Source of the DNA: Toxonevra muliebris
Lineage: Eukaryota; Arthropoda; Insecta; Diptera; Pallopteridae
Direction of reading: 5' to 3'
DNA length: 64,000 nt
NCBI GenBank assembly: GCA_963691655.1
Contig: OY829326.1
Location: 24,106,878-24,170,877 of the forward strand
Each line of letters opens with the position of its first letter. The stretch's first letter is position 1. This document shows positions 53,308 through 64,000 of this stretch, one piece after another. The notes beneath the pieces were generated by a model. That model did not search any database, had not been told where the DNA came from, and saw only the letters and a list, made by a program, of their open reading frames with translations. The position numbers were made by a program, and so were the translations under genes.

Positions 53308-54095
53308 TAGTGATGATTCGATACAAGTAAATACAAGTAAATACTCGATACTTTTCATTCGATTCAAGTACTTTTTTTTTCTTGATGCTATACCATAACT
53401 ATTTTACTTGGTATCGGGAAAAAGGGTCAGTATCGGATACTCGATACTTTGAAAAATATTTTAAATTGTGGATCGTTTTAAAATATTTTACAGCAATCAA
53501 TACCTAATATATTTCAAAATGTTATTGCAGAATTATTCAATATGCATATTCAAAATATTTCAGTCCATATTGCAATATTCTAATGTATGAAAATATTGCA
53601 GTACAATATTGAAGTTCTAGAAAATATTGCTGGCCATGCATGTAGAACATAATGTTTATTGAAACCTTTTCATTGAAGTAAAAAATATTTTTAACAAGCT
53701 ATAATCTATTGATTAGTTTTCCTTCTATTATAAATTTTCTAGCGATTTGTATCTAAACATAATAAATATCATATATTGAAGTTAGCGTCATTTATATATG
53801 ATTCATGGGTTTCCAGTGGAAATATGTCAAAACCATAATTTATAGGCAAAAAACTCGTGTTGAATAGTATGAACTGTATGTTCAACCATGTGGTATCACA
53901 ATGGGCTGTTCTGGCCTGAGCGTGTTCCTCGACAGCCACTTAAAACAAAAAGTGTAATTTGCCTCTTTAAACGAGTATTCGATACAAGTACATATTCGAT
54001 ACTTTTTTCCCATATTTTCGGTAGCATCGATACTTTTATTCGATACAAGTAATGAGTAAAAGTATCGATGCTCTGTGGGTATCGAATCAACACTA
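53308..54095. mobile_element. hAT non-autonomous element, 788 bp, exact 8-bp target duplication
   Basis: The left end TAGTGATGATTCGATAC and inverted right end TAGTGTTGATTCGATAC differ at one base in 17. ATTATATT flanks it on both sides (53300-53307 and 54096-54103). GTATCGAT/CGATAC motifs repeat near both ends. It carries a SINE-tail-like segment at about 53870-53945. Confidence 0.88.
53870..53945 (+). repeat. SINE tail segment
   Basis: TGAACTGTATGTTCAACCAT, GTATCACAATGGGCTGTTC and GAGCGTGTTCCTCGACAGCC (overlapping windows) parallel the 3' part of the SINE at 59094-59170. It lies inside the hAT element at 53308-54095. Confidence 0.55.
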
Positions 54096-54573
54096 ATTAT
54101 ATTTATAATCCCGCAACTGTTGTCATCAATGTGTATGGAGCATGATTCGAATTTGCTTTTTTAATCTCTTTAAATCGAAAGCTCGATAATTAGAAACCTA
54201 ATTCAAAGAATTTAGCTCATCCCTTGAGATCCGTATTACTGAGGTTCTACTGTGGCATTTCAGCAAGGCAACATTCATCACTATATAATTTAGTTGGGTG
54301 ATCTGTTGCTTTCTCATTAGCTCATGACAGCGTGCATTGGGAAGAACACTGCGATGACGTAAACAAATATTTTATAGGAAAAGCTTTTGGCATTATTCGT
54401 TGTATTCTTTTGGCATAGAATTCCGATCTTCTGATACCCAAGTAGTTGTAGTTTATGGTGTACCTACATCTTCTACAGAAGAACATTCACATTGATTTTA
54501 CAAATTGTTATTTTGTGAACTTACCTAGAAAGTGGAAACTGAAAACAAATGCAATCTTTATATCACTTATGTA

Positions 54574-55258
54574 CAGGGCGTAGAGAGAAAATTCGGGCCT
54601 GGTGGTGATAACCCTCCCCCCGCCATAATACAATATAAAACAGATTGTCCTGAAAATATGTAATTGCGAATGTAATAGGTCTAAATATTTGCATAATTTA
54701 AAACAAAAAACGTGGGTCGCATGCAATATGAAATTGATAGATGAATAGTTTACTTAAATCGCTACCAATTTTACCACTATCCATAAATCATGTAAATATT
54801 TTCAGACCTACTAAAATTCACAACTACATATTTTCACGACAAGTTTTAAAAATGTGGTATATAAAAAAAATATTAAATTATTAAATTTTTTTTATCAACG
54901 ACTCACGCTGATCGCCAGATATATTTATGAAATCTCTTGAATTCAGTCCGACATTCCGGAGCTTTTCAAACAAATCTGGCATGGGCAAATTCGTTGTATA
55001 AAGTTTTTTTCCTATTCTACATAACAAAAATTTTTCGAATATAGGGCCCGGGCCCGTCTGCAAAATGTCTTTACGATTGATAGATGATTAACCCGATAAA
55101 TAACTTTCATGGTTTGTAATTCAATTTTCAGACAAATAGACGTTTGTTAAAGTTTTTCTGGATTTTAGGATTTGGATTGAAATCCGGGCCCCCTCAAAAA
55201 CTCCGGGCCCGATGGGAATCCTCCCCCCCCCCCGACCCACCCCCTCTCGTCGGGCTTG
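54574..55258. mobile_element. hAT-like element, 685 bp, exact 8-bp target duplication
   Basis: The left end CAGGGCGTAGAGAG and inverted right end CAAGCCCGACGAGAG are imperfect inverted tips. CTTATGTA flanks both sides exactly (54566-54573 and 55259-55266). G/C-rich runs lie just inside each end. The interior contains the inverted partner of the 17735-17915 repeat. No coding capacity. Confidence 0.7.
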
Positions 55259-56190
55259 CTTATGTATGTATGATTTCCAAATTCTGGCACAAAAAAAAAA
55301 TAAATAAATAAAAATAAAATTTTACTGTAGAGCAAAAAAAGTTTCATACATATAATATCAAGACTTCATTCTTTATTTTTGGGACCCCAATTGCTTAGTG
55401 TCCGAAACAAGTGCTAAATTTGCTCACGGGTTAATCCAGGCCTAGGAATTCGTGATATGAAAAAATTTAAAATAGGAGTGAATAAAAGAAATTATTTTAA
55501 CGATTTCAAAGGGAAATAGGTCAAAATTTTATGCATATACAGTGAAGGCTCGGCCATTTTTAACGCGGTGATTTGAAATCTAAATCTTCTTTCATTGCTG
55601 ACTTTATTATTGGAACAATAAAAAAATTCATATCATAAGTTGTTACGCTGTATTGTTGAGGGATAAAAAGCAAAAATGGAAAAAAATTTTCCAAAACTTT
55701 AGCATCAACTAAATCGGAATTCTGAGTAACACCAAAAACTTTCAATGGAGCCAGAATACCCTTCCATGTTTATCACATGTTTATTTGAAATGAATGTGAA
55801 GTGCTGCCATATGAACTTAAATCTACACAATTTATTTAAAATATTTTTTATACTAAAAACGATTCAACTATTTTCTTGCAAATAGGTCATAGCTATATAG
55901 GTCAATATCAATCGTTTTTAAAGAAGAACGTAAAGCTACTTCCCAATATATATAAAATTTGCCTGTTAAAAATCTATCTGAAATATAATTATGTAATGCC
56001 GCTACATTTTCATGTCAGGTGATTGGCAAATACGTCTGCTCCATGGTAGAAGAATTAAAAAAGTAGAAGCATTTTGACAAGTAAGACGAACTTTGACAAT
56101 CTGGAAAAAATTTGCTTTGATACTATTGCAACTGATTGTATTTTCACTGTTCATTATTAAGTGAGAATTTATAGGAAAATAATTTGCATA

Positions 56191-56571
56191 AGGTCTGCTC
56201 ACGTACTTTAGTGAGATAGTAAAAGAATAACTGAGAAAACAATTTGCGCAAAGAGGCAAAAAGCAGAAAAAGTATGTGTACAGAAAACTAGTATAAACTT
56301 GCTAGTAAACACCTGATCGATTACTATAATTTGTTGAATTTTTTCTTGTGGCTAGTGTAATTCACAAATACTTACATCTTCCACAACGTCCCTAATATTT
56401 CTTTTTCCACAAAGTTAACAAAACATGCTTCTTGTTAACGTTTAAACTTTAACAATTCTTTTTTTTCTCTCACTTTTTTACGCTCTCATTTTTTCCTCTA
56501 GTTGCGAGTTTTTTGAGTACGTGATTTTAGTAGAAACTTGCAATAATTTGTAACTATACGTGAACAGACCT
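56191..56571. mobile_element. MITE B, 381 bp, nested in MITE A
   Basis: The left end AGGTCTGCTCACGTA and inverted right end AGGTCTGTTCACGTA differ at one base in 15. ATA flanks both sides. The copy of MITE A at 31.3-31.7 kb lacks this insert, so it serves as an empty-site control. A diverged partial copy lies near 3857-3968. No coding capacity; superfamily unknown. Confidence 0.75.
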
Positions 56572-56852
56572 ATATTGTTGCATGTACGTAGAGAGAATTA
56601 CTTGTTGCTTTTTTATTATTTAATAACTCTTAACACGTTCAAGTTACATAATAATATTTGATAATAAAGAAAACAAATTTATATAACATTGTTTATACTT
56701 TATATATTGGAAATAAAATTTATAATTTAAAACTTAGTAATAAGAGAAGTATTAATCATCTACTACTAGCTTTCTTTCTTGTACCCATTTTGTAAAATGC
56801 ATCTTTAAAATTTTCGTCTATGGAGAAATGCATCTACCACTAAAGCTATAAT

Positions 56853-57025
56853 CAGAATTGCGGTGTGTCAACGAGTTTACGCGGTGCAAAAATGTTATCA
56901 TCATAAAAATGCCAAGTAGTTGTGAAATCTCGGCGTAAAATCGTTGCCGGCTGCAATTATGTTCCATCTCATAGGGTTATGATAGTTTTAACGCCGAGTA
57001 AATTCGTCGATACGCCGCAATTCTG
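56853..57025. mobile_element. MITE C, 173 bp with about 35-bp inverted repeats
   Basis: The left arm CAGAATTGCGGTGTGTCAAC continues GAGTTTACGCGGTG. The inverted right arm reads CAGAATTGCGGCGTATCGAC, then GAATTTACTCGGCG. About 29 of 34 positions match. It abuts MITE A and probably inserted into its right end. Confidence 0.75.
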
Positions 57026-58871
57026 CTTATATACTTCTACAATTCGTCGGCTTTTAGACGTGGAGCTAGTATTGTGAAACTATTAAATGTGTAGGTAGGG
57101 TTTTTATTGTAACTAGTCTACATAACAGTTCGTTATTGGATGTCTACTTCGATCCAGATCGTGAATACCTATAATATTTTTATATTGTATATTCTTTGGA
57201 TAAATATTTTGCAGCAAACAGTGCATTTCAAACTGTATTAGGAATGCTTGCATACTTTTAGGCAGCACTTAGAATTTGTTCGATACAAAAATTGTATGAG
57301 ATTTTCGGATATAATAAAAAAGAAGAAGAATTGACGGATGGTTGGATCGTTGGATGTAAGCAATTGATGAATTTCTTTCTACGCCAGATATTAAATAAGT
57401 CATGATGCCTTCTCCTTTATTTAGAAACAGTTAGTTGTTCGTTTAATGATGTGAATTCTTACGAGTATTTTTTAATAATAATAATATTAACAAGTATTTC
57501 TAAACTACAATTAAGAGATTTTCCTACCCCAAAATGCACCCATAATCCTTATGAGCAGGGGAATATTTGCTCTTACTGCATCTGCTGCATGAGCAAATGA
57601 GTAAGCAGGAAAAACGGATTAAATAACAGCAAAACATAGCAAACTAAATTTTCCATAAAAACAAAAATGTTGACAATTGCAATTTCTATTGACACTAAGT
57701 GAAATTTAAACGTACTGAGCGTGAATAAGTCGAATGGCAGTGGTTGCATTGACCCCTCAGGGTTTGATTATTTGTTTTGCCTAAGCGAAAGTGACAATTG
57801 GAAAAATCGACATAGTTTCAGATCATACATATATTGCTAGGGGCATACTATAAATATTATAAACATATGAATGAAAAAATTTCAGATTATTTAGTTTATT
57901 GCATTGGCAAACTAAATTAGAAATATTTTGTGCAAATATTTAACAGTAGTTACTTTTATAATTTTTCTTATGGTTAAAAAAAAAAAAATATGTGATTGTA
58001 TGGAATTTATAAGTAGATGTAGCTGAACTTATCTGATGAGTTTATAAAGAAGATGAGGAGATTAAAATGGTGAACAGATGTTTTAGCAAACTACTGAGAT
58101 TATGATAACCAGTGCGGATATAAGCTTCAGTTCAAATCTGTCTACCTTATCTGACGGAAAGTTTCAAAATCGCTCTTATTTTGGCAGATTGATTTTATAG
58201 CTAGTTCTAAAGAATGTTTCACGTCTGTCGGTTGAAAATTACAGAAAATGGTCGAAGAAGTTTCGTTTTGGAAAAATTCATTGAAATTTCGAATATTTTT
58301 CAGTGGAAATTTAGATAAAATATTTAAAATCGACAAATCTATTGTGCAAATGTGTTGAAAAGTCTTAAGTATCATGACACGATCGATAAAAGGGATGGCT
58401 GCAGAAAAAAATCTGCTACAGTTAATAAAACATGGGGTTAGATATGGTAAGGACGAATAAAATATTGTTGTTCCAAACCTTTTTGAACGTGAAATTTCTT
58501 AGTTTTCCATTCAGAAAGGATTGTTTAACACTGAAATGTTTATCAAAGCGTGTTTGAGATAAGATCAGATTTTATTAGAAGCAGTTTTAATACGGCATAT
58601 TTTTCATTATTTAAAGATTTTTTCGGCTCCAAATTTTTGTAGACTTCAGCAGTTTTTTAACCATCGATATGCTTCTATGCGGTAGATTAAAATCGAATTT
58701 TAAAAGAGTTTTAAAATGTTAAAATACATTTACGTTTCCCCTGAATGCCTTTTCTACATCCTTTTTCCTCTACTCAAATCATCCTGCCTGTTTGAAATTG
58801 CATTCAATAATCCAATCACTTCTATAAGCTCAGTGAGAATAAAAAAAAATGTGCTACAGTTTACAGTTTAT

Positions 58872-59180
58872 GACGATCTCGACAGTCTAGTGGATAGTGC
58901 ATTAAACTTTCATCTGGGAGGTTGGGGTTCGATACCCGTCTTCGTCTGGTGGTTAATTTTCATAACTTTCTTATATTCACTATCAATATGAACTGTATGA
59001 GAATTATAAGAAAGTATGCAAGTACACACCTTGGTTGGTATTGGCAAAACCACCAAGCCGATTAAAAATTGTCACACCGCCGTTCGAAATCGGTATTAAA
59101 CTGTAGGTCCAACTATGTTATATCACAATAGGCCATTCAGGCTTAAGTGTGTCTCTCGACAGCCACTCCAACCTAACCCA
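58872..59180 (+). repeat. tRNA-derived SINE-like element
   Basis: The head has an A-box-like TAGTGGATAGTG (58889) and a B box GGTTCGATACCC (58926), the spacing and order of a pol III promoter. The tail (CTGTAGGTCCAAC ... CGACAGCCACTCCAACCTAA) resembles the segment at 53870-53945. The short frame 58716-58991 that runs through it is not a gene. Confidence 0.6.
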
Positions 59181-59724
59181 CATCAATATCTTTAAAAAAA
59201 TACAATAAAGTTCCTTCTGTTTATTACAGCAAATACCAATAATTAAAAAATATTTTAGGGATGTAATGAAGCAAATAAAATAGACTATAGAAGGGTCTCA
59301 TTTATACCTTTGAAAGTTTGATATAATTTACACTTACTCGCAGTGAAAGAAGTGACGATGACATAATCACTGCTCTCTGAATTGTCATTCTTTTTTTTTT
59401 TTTGAAATGTCTACCTATTTTCCTTATTTTTGAATAATCTTAAATTCAATTTAAAATCGAAAGGATATTTTCATCAGGATAAAATTGTTCACTCTTATGT
59501 ATCCATATTATGGAAATTCTTTAGAAAAATCACTAGGCTCTATATCTCTTCTCCATCAATACCGCCTTCGGTTTACTCTTTAGTAAATTTAATCGCTTCT
59601 AAAAAGTTAAAAATTCTCATTTTATTACCTTGCAAATAATGTTAAGCTTACCATAAATCTATAATGCTTTTTGTTTTTTAATAAGCTTAAGCTCTTAAGC
59701 TTTTAAATTTAGTCCTGAAACTAG

Positions 59725-59966
59725 GGTAGAGGCTCTATTAAATATATAGCCGAAGGAAAAATAATCCCAAAACCAAAAGTGAAAAATCACCCCAAAATTT
59801 ACTATTATTTACAACAACACGAAAATTTAGGGCCGTAGTTCCAATTGTTTTGGGGCCATTTTTCCTTTTTTACTTGGGGGTGATTTTTCATTTTGCAAAA
59901 AGGCCCTTAAAGTTTGAAAATATCAATATTAAAAATTTTCCTGGGGCCATATTTCATAGAGCCGGT
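59725..59966. mobile_element. Foldback MITE
   Basis: TAGAGGCTCTATTAAATATA at the left pairs with the inverted right end TACCGGCTCTATGAAATATG. Inside, GTGAAAAATCACCCCAA (59791) and TTGGGGGTGATTTTTCA (59873) form a second inverted pair. No coding capacity. Confidence 0.5.
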
Positions 59967-62900
59967 AGAAACCGCAAACCAAAAAAACTTTACTAATTTA
60001 GAAATATATACTTAGAAAAATTGTAAGCGCAGCATTGTTCAGTAGCACTTCTTCTATTATAATGTCAAAAAAATATGTCGCACAGTGTTATTTGATCGGA
60101 GTGTTACTAATTTGATTAGCAATTGGCAATCAATACAAGAAATCAGTGTTCAATACATGAACCAATAAAGAAAACTTATGCTGGTATTGCACTTACGCTC
60201 ATTTTGTTGTATTTTTTCACAGGCTTTTCTTGTCAAAGTTCATAAAATATAAATTAATAACCCTTTTGGGTTGATTACTATATACATATAACAGAAATGG
60301 AATTATACAATTTGTGTATTAGTTATGTAAGATTTTGTCATCAAATAAAATAAATTATATACAAGTAGAGAAAATTTAAAGCAACTACTTATTGACTGGA
60401 GAAATAAACTAAGTCGATATTTGATTAAACTGTATACTTATGTAAATTGTCACGCATAAAATTATAATTCACATGTATAAAGTTATTAGATATAAAAATA
60501 GAAATAAATTTAATATTGAATATTACTTAGTATCAAAAACTTCTACTCATGTTGTTGTTTACAAGTAATTTTATGAATACACATATTCCCCAATTGCCCT
60601 CAAGTGATTTTTTGTTTTTTGTTTTTTTTCATTGACAGAATGACAATGCCCACACTCCCGCAGATATACCCACCCGGCACAAATTCCGGTCACATTTTGT
60701 CTGCGATAATGTATTAAAGTACATATGTACATATCTATGTATAACCTTAAGTATTCAAGTATTTCACATTGTTGTGATGTTCTTTTGTATTATATATGGT
60801 ATACAATAATACATACATAACAATAATAATAATGAAATCAATGCAACTTCACATAATCACAGTGAGTAAAAATAAATTGCCATCATTTCTGCTGACAAAG
60901 CTTTGCAGTAAATGATAGTTTCTTGCTCCTTCTGCTTCCTATTCCCCTTCGACCAATTCCATACAATAGAAATAAACTATTTCAATGCTACTTTAAAAAT
61001 TCTACAATTGTTCAATGATTTTTTCTTTCTCTTCTTGTTTCAAATTTCAAGCGCAACTATTTGGAAAAGTTTTTATGAGAGTACAGCATCTCTTTGGCAT
61101 AATTTATAAGTTCTTTGACTGTACTAGTTTCAATGGAATGCGATAAGTAACGCTAACGTACACTGACACTTTAACATACTCGTAGTAGAGATGTTCAAAA
61201 CTAAACTGTGATAATTCTATAGTAAGACAGAATAAATTAAAGATAGAAAGTTGTATGAAAAGAAAATCTGTCTGGGAGTTTAATGTTCATGTGGGGACGA
61301 TGGACTATTATTGAAAAGTAGAATATACGATAAGTATCAGTTATATGTTTGTACTTTGTAGTGATACTTTTAAAGTTATCACTAAAGTTCAAAATTTTAT
61401 TATTACATATTTTTTAATTTATAGCTTATAGAAATACAGAACGACTTTTTTTTGTAATTAGTTGCACATTTAATACACACTTGTAAAACAATTTTATTTA
61501 AAAATTTGAAAGAAATTTCTTTGTAAATAATACTGTTCGACAAAAATTAACTTTTTCAAAAAAAAAGGGTATAAAAATGGATTCTGGTAGAGCCAAAATA
61601 AAAAAAAACAAATCATAAATGCTACAGAGTTTTAGAAACTTACATCTTATTCATATTTTACGCGTGGTTAGCTTTGGTAAAATTTACCCTAAGATAATTT
61701 GGAAATAAAAGAGGTTAAATGCAACCTCTACGGTGTTCAAGGTCACATATTTTTTACAAGTTTTTGCGTATTTTTTTAATTTTTGAATTTATTTTAGTTA
61801 CTTTTCTTAAAACAAAATTCTTATTAAGTCTCCTTGTTTTACTAGAAGTCGAGAAAAATAATCAGAATAAATAAAAAAAAATTAAATAATATGCAAAAAC
61901 GTGAGTACACATATCGTCACCTGAGAATTGATTTGGCGTATGTGTGTACAAATTCATATACCTATACGCCAAATCAATTCTCAGGCGACGATATGTGTAT
62001 TTTTTTTAGCGAAGAGGTTATATTTATTGAGTTCAATGAGGAATAATATTTATTTAATTTTACAATAGGTCACAGAACACCAGAAAAAAACCCAAATTTA
62101 GTTTTAGTATAATAAATTAACCAAACAAATTTTAAAACTTCAAAATTTCTATTTGCTATGGGAAATTCCAGCAAATACTTAAGACAGAAAACTAACCAAG
62201 ATATCTTAGGTTTTATTGCACCAAAGTGGCCAAACTTTAAAACCGCTTGAATTATAATTCAGAATTCATTGAGCTCTATCAGAATTTACTGTCAGAATTT
62301 CATTATTTGTGTTGGCTGACAATTGATACGATGGTTTGACAAAAAATCACTTTTTCTTCCTGCATATCAACGGCAAGGGTTTTAGTTAATTTGAGGTCTC
62401 TAAATTCATTGCTGATCCTTTAAATTAACTTTGAGACACTATCCTTGATAGCAGTTTCTTTGTTGTTCCTAGCAATCATAAGTAATTCACAACATAACCA
62501 AAATCTATTTATTTATTCGAATCTCAACTAATACTTATATAATAAACAGCTGATCTATCATTATGTTGGTTATCCTTACAAAAAAAAACAAATGTAATAT
62601 GATGCACGTATGAGCTCTAAACTCATATATTCTTGACAAAATTCTATATAAGATGTATTAAATAACAATATAAACATGAAACCAATCAACCTCGTGGCAT
62701 ACGCACAATGAATTTAGAAAGTGTTGAAAATATAACGATCGTGCCAAGATCATAAAGAAAATAGAAGAATAATGAAAACAAGAAACACACCTGGTCTTCG
62801 ATTATAGGGAAAAAGTTGTTATTATAAAATTGAATAGTTTATTTGGAGATTTTTTCATTCAGTTCAGTTGCATGCACGCTTTGCCACCTAGAAGATTTAT

Positions 62901-64000
62901 TGTATTTTGTGTGTATTTGTGTAACACAATGATCCTTTCATATTCAACTTCATTTAGTAAATAAATTGGAAATTGCTTGACTATAATTGCTTTCTATACA
63001 CCCAGAAAAATACCCATCTCTAGAACAAAGAAAAAATTTCCTCAATTTAAATCCACGAAAATTTCTCTCGTTTATGTAAATTTTCCCCAAAATCAAAAAA
63101 AATGTGCTCCTTTCATGCAACCATGGTGTTCAATTTGAAGTAAGTTTTTTCTTCATTTTTGGAAATTTAATTGCGGTGCTGCCCACCAATTGAAATCAAA
63201 TCCCAAATTTCAATGAAATTGTTAAAACTAAAATTAAAGAAAAGTAAGATAAAAAAGTAAATAAAACACAAGAAAATATGGGTGTGTTAAATGGGTATCT
63301 TCAAATATAATTTTTTTCTAAAACTTAGTCCTTACAACGCGTTTCTGCATAAAATTTTAACTCAAGAGCTTTTATGAATTACTTGGTCTATTGTTAACAT
63401 AAATGCGCATAGAACAATGGACGTTTCCATAAACCTGTTTTTTCCAAAATTTAGTTGCACTAGCATATAAAAATTCAAGCACCATTTGGCTGCAAAACAA
63501 AAGTATCAAAATACCATAAAAGAACAAATTACCTTATTTAGAATAAAATAAGGTAATTAAACTTACATACTATTTTTTCATAAAAAATGAAAATGTAAGA
63601 AAGAGACGAATATACCAAAAATGTTTTCCATACAAAATTTTTGTATATACAAAAAACTAGCTTTACTCTTTTAGCCTTAGCAGATAATCGATTGATATAA
63701 TTTTTAAAAAAAATATATATATATATTGTGAAAAAAATAAAATATATTCAAAAGATATAAATTTCAATAAAGTTCAATTTATAATTTTTTGGTGGCCATA
63801 AGGATCTTTTGATCATTTCAAGGCGACGATGCCTGTAGTATTTGTAAAAATACGTATGAATGTAAACCTTAATTCATATTAAAAACAAAATAATAAATGA
63901 ATACAAGTAAAAAAAAACATGATTTCTATGCCTTTTAATTAAAACAACATTATAGAAAATATTCCATAAATTGAGGATTTCTTTTCCAAAAAGTTAATTG
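59967..64000. other. Remaining right-hand stretch, no gene recognised
   Basis: Apart from the hairpin at 61907-61998 this is AT-rich DNA with poly-A and poly-T tracts. The 65-codon frame at 60912-61109 matches nothing I know. The stretch could be intergenic or part of a long intron. Confidence 0.4.
61907..61998. other. Hairpin: 35-bp nearly perfect inverted repeat with a 22-base loop
   Basis: Arms 61907-61941 and 61964-61998 are complementary at 34 of 35 positions. The single difference is an A-C mismatch if the plus strand is transcribed but a G-U wobble if the minus strand is. Arm sequence includes CCTGAGAATTGATTTGGCGT. The loop is 22 bases. Size and shape resemble a miRNA or other hairpin-RNA precursor, but a very short foldback transposon or a recent inverted duplication is equally possible. 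I recognise no known miRNA. Confidence 0.8.

Larger units (their letters stand above)
52789..54252. mobile_element. Possible pogo/Tigger-like element with nested insertions
   Basis: TAGTAGAACCTC at the left is inverted at the right as GAGGTTCTACTG. From memory CAGTAGAACCTC-type tips belong to the pogo/Tigger group. TA precedes the left tip but does not follow the right one, so the target duplication is not confirmed. It contains the dispersed repeat at 53009-53235 and the hAT element at 53308-54095. Confidence 0.45.
56042..57045. mobile_element. MITE A, second copy, interrupted twice
   Basis: The left end CATGGTAGAAGAATT...GTAGAAGCATTTTGACAAGT matches the inverted right end of the copy at 31299-31758. 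Internal blocks GAGAATTTATA, AATAATTTGCATA, TTTATACTTT and GAAATGCATCTACC are collinear with that copy. Two other elements are inserted: one at 56191-56571, and one at 56853-57025 in the damaged right end. The exact right boundary is uncertain. Confidence 0.6.

Noticed and set aside
58716..58991. 91-codon plus-strand frame as a membrane protein
   Set aside because: Its second half is the head of a tRNA-derived SINE.
61907..61998. Transcription terminator hairpin
   Set aside because: This is eukaryotic DNA with no adjacent gene, and the stem is far longer than an intrinsic terminator.

Overview
The window is AT-rich animal nuclear DNA with GT-AG introns, long introns and dense, nested, mostly dead DNA transposons. 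Three protein-coding genes can be reconstructed, and all three point to a higher fly (Brachycera). Dbp73D starts with the peptide [11 protein letters not shown], which matches my memory of Drosophila Dbp73D. The order importin-4, Dbp73D, GH1 beta-glucosidase resembles, from memory, the Drosophila 73D neighbourhood (CG32165/Apollo, Dbp73D, CG9701). The intron sizes and the abundance of hAT and MITE elements suggest a large-genome fly such as a tephritid. That last step is inference.

Layout. Positions 1-8785 are mostly non-coding: a possible C-terminal exon of a minus-strand gene at 957-1050, a TTAA-flanked MITE at 4316-4729, and a DRE-type promoter motif at 7754. Positions 8786-13060 (+) hold seven exons of importin-4, intact except for a short 5' exon I could not place. 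Positions 14582-16974 (-) hold the complete five-exon Dbp73D (DDX51 family), convergent with importin-4. Positions 16975-23959 are a 7 kb divergent intergenic stretch with decayed repeats and a LINE C-terminal fragment. Positions 23960-45811 (+) hold a complete six-exon GH1 beta-glucosidase (myrosinase-1-like) with signal peptide, both catalytic glutamates and a hydrophobic C-terminal tail. Its 6.4, 8.6 and 4.5 kb introns carry transposon debris, including a hAT transposase pseudogene and a Jockey-like reverse transcriptase pseudogene. Positions 45812-64000 contain no recognisable host gene. They hold many bounded transposons, several with exact or near-exact 8-bp target duplications of the hAT type, and a 35-bp inverted-repeat hairpin at 61907-61998.

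The three genes do not form a pathway. Importin-4 is a nuclear import receptor, Dbp73D a large-subunit rRNA processing helicase, and the GH1 protein a secreted or membrane-tethered glycosidase. I did not find a clearly new biological system. The most interesting material is the set of nested non-autonomous elements, where intact and interrupted copies of the same element occur in one window, and the unexplained hairpin.
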